A stretch of DNA of 64,000 nt from Rhynchopus sp. YZ270_cl-10 (lineage: Eukaryota; Euglenozoa; Diplonemea; Diplonemida; Diplonemidae). Location: assembly GCA_964035575.1 (NCBI GenBank), contig OZ037863.1:1156001-1220000 (forward strand), given 5' to 3'. The translations under genes and the position numbers were made by a program. Positions 58,913 through 64,000 of the stretch are shown piece after piece (positions within the stretch are counted from its first letter, which is position 1; each line of letters opens with the position of its first letter). The notes under the pieces are model-generated. The model worked only from the letters and a program-made list of their open reading frames with translations. It did not search any database and was not told where the DNA came from.

Positions 58913-61900
58913 ATGGCACCTTCTGGTGTGCTGATGGCAGTGCTCACGACGCTGCTCTGTGCACGCAGGGCTGAGGCAGGGCAGTGCGACTCTAGTGCAT
59001 CTTGGTGCAGTGCCTTCACCGCCGCAGCAGCACCGGCTTCGGCATCGTCTACGCAGTGTGCAGGCAAGAAGGACTGCATCTCAGGGCTGCTCGACTGGCA
59101 GGTCGAGCGTGTGTTGGAGCAGCACAACCTCTACCGCGCACAGCACGGAGCATGCCCCGCAACATACAGCAAGACCATCGAGCAGTGGACGGTCGCGAGT
59201 GACGGATTTTTGACCACCTGTGGAGGCAACATGCAGCACAACAGCGGCGGTCCCTACGGTGAAAACATCGCAATGGTAGGAAAGTTTGGCATCGACGCAG
59301 CCACGTGGGATGTGGCGGAGGGTGTGAAGAACTGGTACTGCGGGGAGGAGGGCTGTTATGACTACAACAACGGAAAGTTCGCCAGCAACACAGGGCACTT
59401 CACGCAGGTGGTGTGGAAGGGGTCGATGGAGATTGGGTGTGGTGTGTGTGCGCACGACAGTGGCAACTACATTGCGGTGTACATCATGTGCAACTACGCG
59501 AAGCCAGGGAACTACGGTGGGCAGTATGACGCCAATGTTGGTGCGAAAGGGTCGTCTGCCGTGGGCTGTGCTGCTGCACCTTCGGGTGGTGGTGGCACGC
59601 CACCGACACCACCGACGCCTGCGTCCGTCGACTTCACGATGCCGAGCGAAGGGAAGTGCCCAGGGTCTGCCTCCGGCAGTGGTTGTGCCTCAAAGCTCTG
59701 CTGGTGCGACGGCTTCACTGCTGCAGCAGCGCCAGCAGAGGCCGCGTCCGGCAGCTGTGCAGGAAAGTCGAGCAACTGCATGTCAGAGCTCCTCGACTGG
59801 CAGGTCAAGCGTGTCATCGCCCAGCACAACTACTACCGCGCACAGCACGGCGCGTGCCCCGCAACATACAGCAAGACCATCGAGCAGTGGACACTAGGAA
59901 GTGCCGGTTTCGCAGCCACCTGCACAGGCAACATGCAGCACAACAGCGGTGGCAGCTACGGTGAAAACATCGCAATGGTTGGCAAGTCTGGCATCGACGC
60001 TGCGAACTGGGATGTGGCGGAGGGTGTGAAGAACTGGTACTGCGGGGAGGAGGGCTGTTATGACTACAACAACGGAAAGTTCGCTAGCAACACAGGGCAC
60101 TTCACGCAGGTGGTGTGGAAGGGGTCGATGGAGATTGGGTGTGGTGTGTGCCATGTGCCGGGGTCGAGCTACACCAAGGTGTACATCATGTGCAACTACG
60201 CGAAGGCAGGGAACTACGGTGGGCAGTACGATGCCAACGTCAAGTCCCCGAACACCCAGCCCACTGGGTGTGTTGCGTCGCCGCCCACAACGGATGAGTG
60301 TGCAGCGTCGCCCTGCGGGGACGACCAGAACTGCAAGGACACCGACCAGACAGCCGCAAACGACTACACCTGCACCTGTAAGGCAGACACGTCCATCTCC
60401 GTTGTCGGGAAGCCGTCCGTCTGCACAACAGATGAGTGTTCCACTACCCCATGTGCATCAGGCCAGACGTGCCAAGACACGGCACAAGGTGCAAAGAGCT
60501 TGAACGACTTTGTGTGCACCTGCGACAGTGACAGGACCATCACGAACACCGGAGGGTCAGCGACCTGCGTCAAGGACGAGTGTGGGAATGATCCTTGCGA
60601 TCGGGCCAACACGCAACAGACGTGCACGGACCCAAACACAAGCCCTACCAGCCTGGGTGACTACACCTGCGCCTGTGCAAACGGTGTCACAGCGAAGGGC
60701 GGCAAGGCGACCTGTGACTCAGACGAGTGCACGGCGAAGCCTTGCGGCAGCGGGCAGACCTGTGTTGACATGAACACTGCTGCGGATAAGAAAAAGGACT
60801 TTGTGTGCACCTGCGACAGCGACAGCAGCATCACGAACACCGGAGCGTCAGCAACCTGCATCAAGGACGAGTGTGGGAAGGACCCCTGCGACCGTGCCAA
60901 CACACAACAGACGTGCACGGACCCGACCCCTAGCGCCACCAGCCTCAACGACTACATCTGCACCTGCGAGAATGGGGTGACCGCTACTGGAGGCAAGGCG
61001 ACGTGCGAGGTTGACGAATGCACATCGAGTCCTTGTGGGTCTGGGCAGACGTGTGTGGATGGGAACAAGGCTGCGAACAAACAGGACGACTTTGTGTGCA
61101 CCTGCGACAACGACATGGTGACAAAGCGTATTGGTGGTGCTGTGGTGGCTTGCGTTGTGGACGAATGCGCTGGGACGCCTGGACCGTGCGGGACGCAAAC
61201 CTGCAAGGATGTGCAGCAGGGAGCGGCACAGCTGGACGACTACGTCTGCAGCTGCGCAGCACCAAGCACGACCACAGCCACAGGCAAGGTCGCCATCTGC
61301 GCCACAGGAAGCAACGACGAATGCACCACTACCCCTTGCGGCACAGGCCAGACCTGCGTCGACCCTGACCAGACCGATGCCAGCAGGGACGACTACGTCT
61401 GCACCTGCACCCTAGGCTCGGGCACCGCCACCGCCAAGCCTGCCTCATGCGTCCTCAACGAATGTGACACATCCCCATGCACTGGGGGGCAGACCTGCAC
61501 AGACCCCGACACATCCACAACGATGCTGAAGGACTTCACCTGCGCTTGCACCGCACCACTGAGCGGGTCTGCCGTTGGCGCTGCAGCAGTGTGTTCGCAG
61601 GATGAGTGCAAAGCGCTCCCACCCCCATGTGGCGCGGGACAGACCTGCAGCGACAAAACCATGGACACACTCCACGACTTCGTCTGCACCTGCGTGAACG
61701 GCGTCACCTCCACAGGCACACCAGCAACGTGCGAGGTGGATGAATGCGACGCGCAACACAACCTTTGCGGCATGGACCAGGTGTGCTCTGACCCTGATAA
61801 GTCATCCTCCTCACAGCACGACTTCATTTGCACATGCAACTCTGACTCGAGCATCTCCCAGAAGGACGGGCCTGCCACATGCTCGCTGGACGACTGCGAA

Positions 61901-63208
61901 AGCAAACCTTGCTCCGCCGGACAGACATGCACTGACCCACTCCAAACACGCGACTCCCACAACGACTTCATCTGCGCCTGCACCAACGGCGTCACCACCA
62001 CCGGCACTGCTGCGGTCTGCACCCTCAACGAATGCGACGCAAACCCATGCGGGCCTAAGCAGGTCTGCAACGACGCGAACACTTCCTTCGCCTCGCAACA
62101 CGACTTTGTGTGCATCTGCCAGGACAACACTGCCATCACGATGAAGGACGGCCCGGCCTCCTGCATCCAAGACGAATGCGCCTCGGACCCATGCGGCTCC
62201 GACCAACTCTGCACAGAAGGAAACACTGCTGTCGACAGCCTCAAAGACTTCAGCTGCTCCTGCCTCAACAAGCCCTCCCTCACGCAGGTAGGCGACAAGG
62301 TCGCTGCGTGCGGTGCAGATGAATGCGCAGCGCAAACCCCTCCATGCGGTGCCAAGCAGGACTGTGTCGACCCCGACTTCTTCACAACAGGAGACTTCCA
62401 ATGCCTCTGCCGTGGCGGGAAGGAACGCAGCATCGGCAAACCGCACACCATCTGCGACGAATGCCTCATCGGCCTGCACCCCTGCCGCGGCCCACTCGGC
62501 GAAGAGGAACTCTGCAAGGACCCCAACACAGCACCAGACAGCCTCGACGACTTCGTCTGCGAATGCCCCGACCATGCGACCACAAACATCGGCGGCCCCG
62601 CACAGTGCACCAAACTCGGTGAATGCGCGCAAGACCCTTGCAAAGACCCACACGCTCTCTGTCACGACCCCAACCTCCAAATCTCTGGCGATTTCACCTG
62701 CGAATGCATGCTTGGATCCAACGGGTCAACGGTAGGCCTTCCGGTGCAATGCAGCATCAATGAATGCGCGACATCTCCTTGCGGGGAGTTCCAATCCTGC
62801 AACGACCCCAACACACAATGGGATATGTCCGGCGACTACGTCTGCAACTGCACGCAAACAGACGACGCACACCCTCTGTACGGCAGCTCTGCAGGTCATC
62901 CAGCCACCTGCTCGGCAACACCCTCACAAAGCGGGGCTGGCGTCGGTGTGCACAACACCACCAACACCGCAAGCCAGCTAGGCGCAACCACCTCCGGTTC
63001 CAGTGGAAGCGGAGACAGTGATGGCATCCCCCTCTGGATCCCCCTGGTCATCGGTGGCACCTTGCTGGCGGTGTGTGGTCTGGGAGCCGCGTTTATGCTG
63101 TCAAGGAAACCGAAGAAGGCACTCAACGTAGATGAGTTCTTCCACATGGACCCCTCTTCAGTCGAGCCCCTCCAAACCAAAAGCGACCAGAACGAAGTGA
63201 GTCTCTAG
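58913..63208 (+). CDS. Type I surface protein: two CAP domains, 18 EGF-like repeats, TM
   Basis: 1431 aa, intronless. Signal peptide residues 1-22 (MAPSGVLMAVLTTLL). Two CAP/SCP domains, about 60-205 and 295-445, each with EQHNLYRAQHG- or AQHNYYRAQHG-type starts, YGENIAM and GHFTQVVWKGSMEIGCG. They are nearly identical over long stretches, so one arose by internal duplication. From about 459 to 1322 there are 18 six-Cys EGF-like units of about 48 aa, typically DECxxxPCGxxQTCxD ... DFVCTC. A Ser/Gly stalk, one membrane helix (about 1370-1395, IPLWIPLVIGGTLLAVCGLG) and a 36-residue cytosolic tail follow. CAP proteins bind lipids and EGF arrays bind proteins; a cell-surface receptor or adhesin is inferred. 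Long antisense frames over it are shadows. Confidence 0.92.
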   Translation: MAPSGVLMAVLTTLLCARRAEAGQCDSSASWCSAFTAAAAPASASSTQCAGKKDCISGLLDWQVERVLEQHNLYRAQHGACPATYSKTIEQWTVASDGFLTTCGGNMQHNSGGPYGENIAMVGKFGIDAATWDVAEGVKNWYCGEEGCYDYNNGKFASNTGHFTQVVWKGSMEIGCGVCAHDSGNYIAVYIMCNYAKPGNYGGQYDANVGAKGSSAVGCAAAPSGGGGTPPTPPTPASVDFTMPSEGKCPGSASGSGCASKLCWCDGFTAAAAPAEAASGSCAGKSSNCMSELLDWQVKRVIAQHNYYRAQHGACPATYSKTIEQWTLGSAGFAATCTGNMQHNSGGSYGENIAMVGKSGIDAANWDVAEGVKNWYCGEEGCYDYNNGKFASNTGHFTQVVWKGSMEIGCGVCHVPGSSYTKVYIMCNYAKAGNYGGQYDANVKSPNTQPTGCVASPPTTDECAASPCGDDQNCKDTDQTAANDYTCTCKADTSISVVGKPSVCTTDECSTTPCASGQTCQDTAQGAKSLNDFVCTCDSDRTITNTGGSATCVKDECGNDPCDRANTQQTCTDPNTSPTSLGDYTCACANGVTAKGGKATCDSDECTAKPCGSGQTCVDMNTAADKKKDFVCTCDSDSSITNTGASATCIKDECGKDPCDRANTQQTCTDPTPSATSLNDYICTCENGVTATGGKATCEVDECTSSPCGSGQTCVDGNKAANKQDDFVCTCDNDMVTKRIGGAVVACVVDECAGTPGPCGTQTCKDVQQGAAQLDDYVCSCAAPSTTTATGKVAICATGSNDECTTTPCGTGQTCVDPDQTDASRDDYVCTCTLGSGTATAKPASCVLNECDTSPCTGGQTCTDPDTSTTMLKDFTCACTAPLSGSAVGAAAVCSQDECKALPPPCGAGQTCSDKTMDTLHDFVCTCVNGVTSTGTPATCEVDECDAQHNLCGMDQVCSDPDKSSSSQHDFICTCNSDSSISQKDGPATCSLDDCESKPCSAGQTCTDPLQTRDSHNDFICACTNGVTTTGTAAVCTLNECDANPCGPKQVCNDANTSFASQHDFVCICQDNTAITMKDGPASCIQDECASDPCGSDQLCTEGNTAVDSLKDFSCSCLNKPSLTQVGDKVAACGADECAAQTPPCGAKQDCVDPDFFTTGDFQCLCRGGKERSIGKPHTICDECLIGLHPCRGPLGEEELCKDPNTAPDSLDDFVCECPDHATTNIGGPAQCTKLGECAQDPCKDPHALCHDPNLQISGDFTCECMLGSNGSTVGLPVQCSINECATSPCGEFQSCNDPNTQWDMSGDYVCNCTQTDDAHPLYGSSAGHPATCSATPSQSGAGVGVHNTTNTASQLGATTSGSSGSGDSDGIPLWIPLVIGGTLLAVCGLGAAFMLSRKPKKALNVDEFFHMDPSSVEPLQTKSDQNEVSL

Positions 63209-63554
63209 AAGGGAATGGAGGACGAGATAAAAGGAGGAAGGAAGAAGAAGGAGAAGGCGGGGGTGATCTCCTATAGTTATCGGTTCGACGCCTTCGCAGG
63301 TTTTCCCCAAAACCGCGAAAAATTGGGGTGAAAATATTCCCATTTTTGTCGAAGATTTTTTTGTTTCATCTTACAAGCATTTGGACACAATAGGTCTCCT
63401 TCGTAGCAACCTCTGTACGAGGGCATTTCCTTTTGTGTGAAGATTTGAATTGAAAGCTAATCTATTTTTTTTTAACCAAAGCCGGCTTGGCCTTTGGTAA
63501 GGGAGTAGATCAACTCTTGATTTGAACCAAAAAAATTTTCATTTTACAAGCAAT

Positions 63555-63589
<35 letters not shown>

Positions 63590-64000
63590 GTTTATTTTTC
63601 GTTGAGAGTATTTGGTTTTGTGTGTGTATACTTTTATCTGCTACTCCCCCCACCAAAAATACAACATGGGAGGTCACTTTGCTGTGACTGCCGTCGGGGG
63701 GTAAATTTTTTTTCTTTTCTTTTTTTTTTTGAAGCATTTTTCTCGTCTCTGCAAGACACGACAGAAGGTGCTGCAACCTCTAATACCCGCACGATAACGA
63801 TGGTGGTCAAAAAGATGTGTACACACAGAGAGAGAGGGAGAGAGAGGCACACCACAGTGAAGTAAAATGACCCGACTTTTTTTTTTTTACTTCGTGGTTG
63901 CACAACGTCGCATTTACTTCACCGTTTTTGTGTACAGTGTTCGTTCTTGTGAGCTTGCTTTGAGAATATGACACTGCCTTCTTCCCCTTTCCTCTCGATA
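63209..64000. other. Intergenic to window end
   Basis: No gene seen. It contains a run of about 30 T residues near 63558-63588 and a GA-rich stretch (63826-63848). Confidence 0.5.

Noticed and set aside
61393-62643. 416-aa antisense frame (and a 289-aa one) over the EGF region
   Set aside because: Shadow of the repetitive Cys-rich gene on the plus strand.
1-64000. tRNA, rRNA, telomere arrays and retrovirus-like or Polinton-like elements
   Set aside because: Looked for characteristic motifs (cloverleaf arms, TTAGGG-type arrays, reverse transcriptase or capsid-type frames) and saw none that could be supported.

Overview
The window is nuclear DNA of a unicellular eukaryote, probably a flagellated protist with a mitochondrion. 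Genes are short and far apart. Coding DNA is fairly GC-rich and lies in AT-rich intergenic DNA full of poly-A, poly-T and poly-C runs. Several genes have small GT-AG introns, usually with a GTATGT-like donor, and there are no bacterial-style operons. Flagellar-type (coiled-coil DRC12-like, MORN), mitochondrial (ABC1/ADCK kinase) and NAD-synthesis (QPRT) proteins fit this. The exact lineage cannot be named from sequence alone.

Host genes, left to right: a protein kinase fragment at the left edge; a multipass membrane protein (333-1232); the circularly permuted GTPase GNL1 (2642-5293); a ubiquitin-like/LRR protein (6906-8096); a secreted S10 serine carboxypeptidase (8360-9850); an unrecognised 467-aa protein (11844-13247); quinolinate phosphoribosyltransferase (13734-14606); a coiled-coil DRC12-like protein with a 16-nt microexon (15494-16733); a five-exon all-MORN protein (17587-19266); two PEBP/RKIP paralogues (24098-24637, 31004-31573), the first ending in a CaaX box; an ABC1/ADCK-type kinase (40251-41807); a dCACHE-HAMP receptor with a degenerate class III cyclase domain (45248-47869); a zinc-ribbon/acidic-tail protein (48569-49531); a small ORF (54142-54396); a second Ubl-LRR protein (55580-56719); a GFA/CENP-V-like protein with one intron (57508-58482); and a large type I surface protein with two CAP domains and 18 EGF-like repeats (58913-63208).

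About 20-31 kb, 34-39.5 kb, 42-44.3 kb and 49.5-54.6 kb are transposon territory. Ends can be called from terminal inverted repeats (TIRs) and target-site duplications (TSDs). The best element is an apparently whole hAT transposon (35130-38625) with 41/42-matching TIRs and an intact transposase including a 48-nt intron. It sits inside one copy of a tandem duplication whose other copy keeps the empty site, and all of this lies inside a larger element (34026-39493) with TTTAA target duplications. Two Mutator-like elements (20550-22742, 42250-44281) share one core but carry unrelated long TIRs. A further hAT-like element (24879-26967) carries two large minisatellites and also has an empty-site paralogue. 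Four smaller elements (49738, 51176, 52151, 52888) have clear ends.

The remaining intergenic DNA holds several 30-120 bp dispersed repeat families, short GC-rich triloop hairpins and two foldback elements. All calls come from reading the sequence; no database search was possible.
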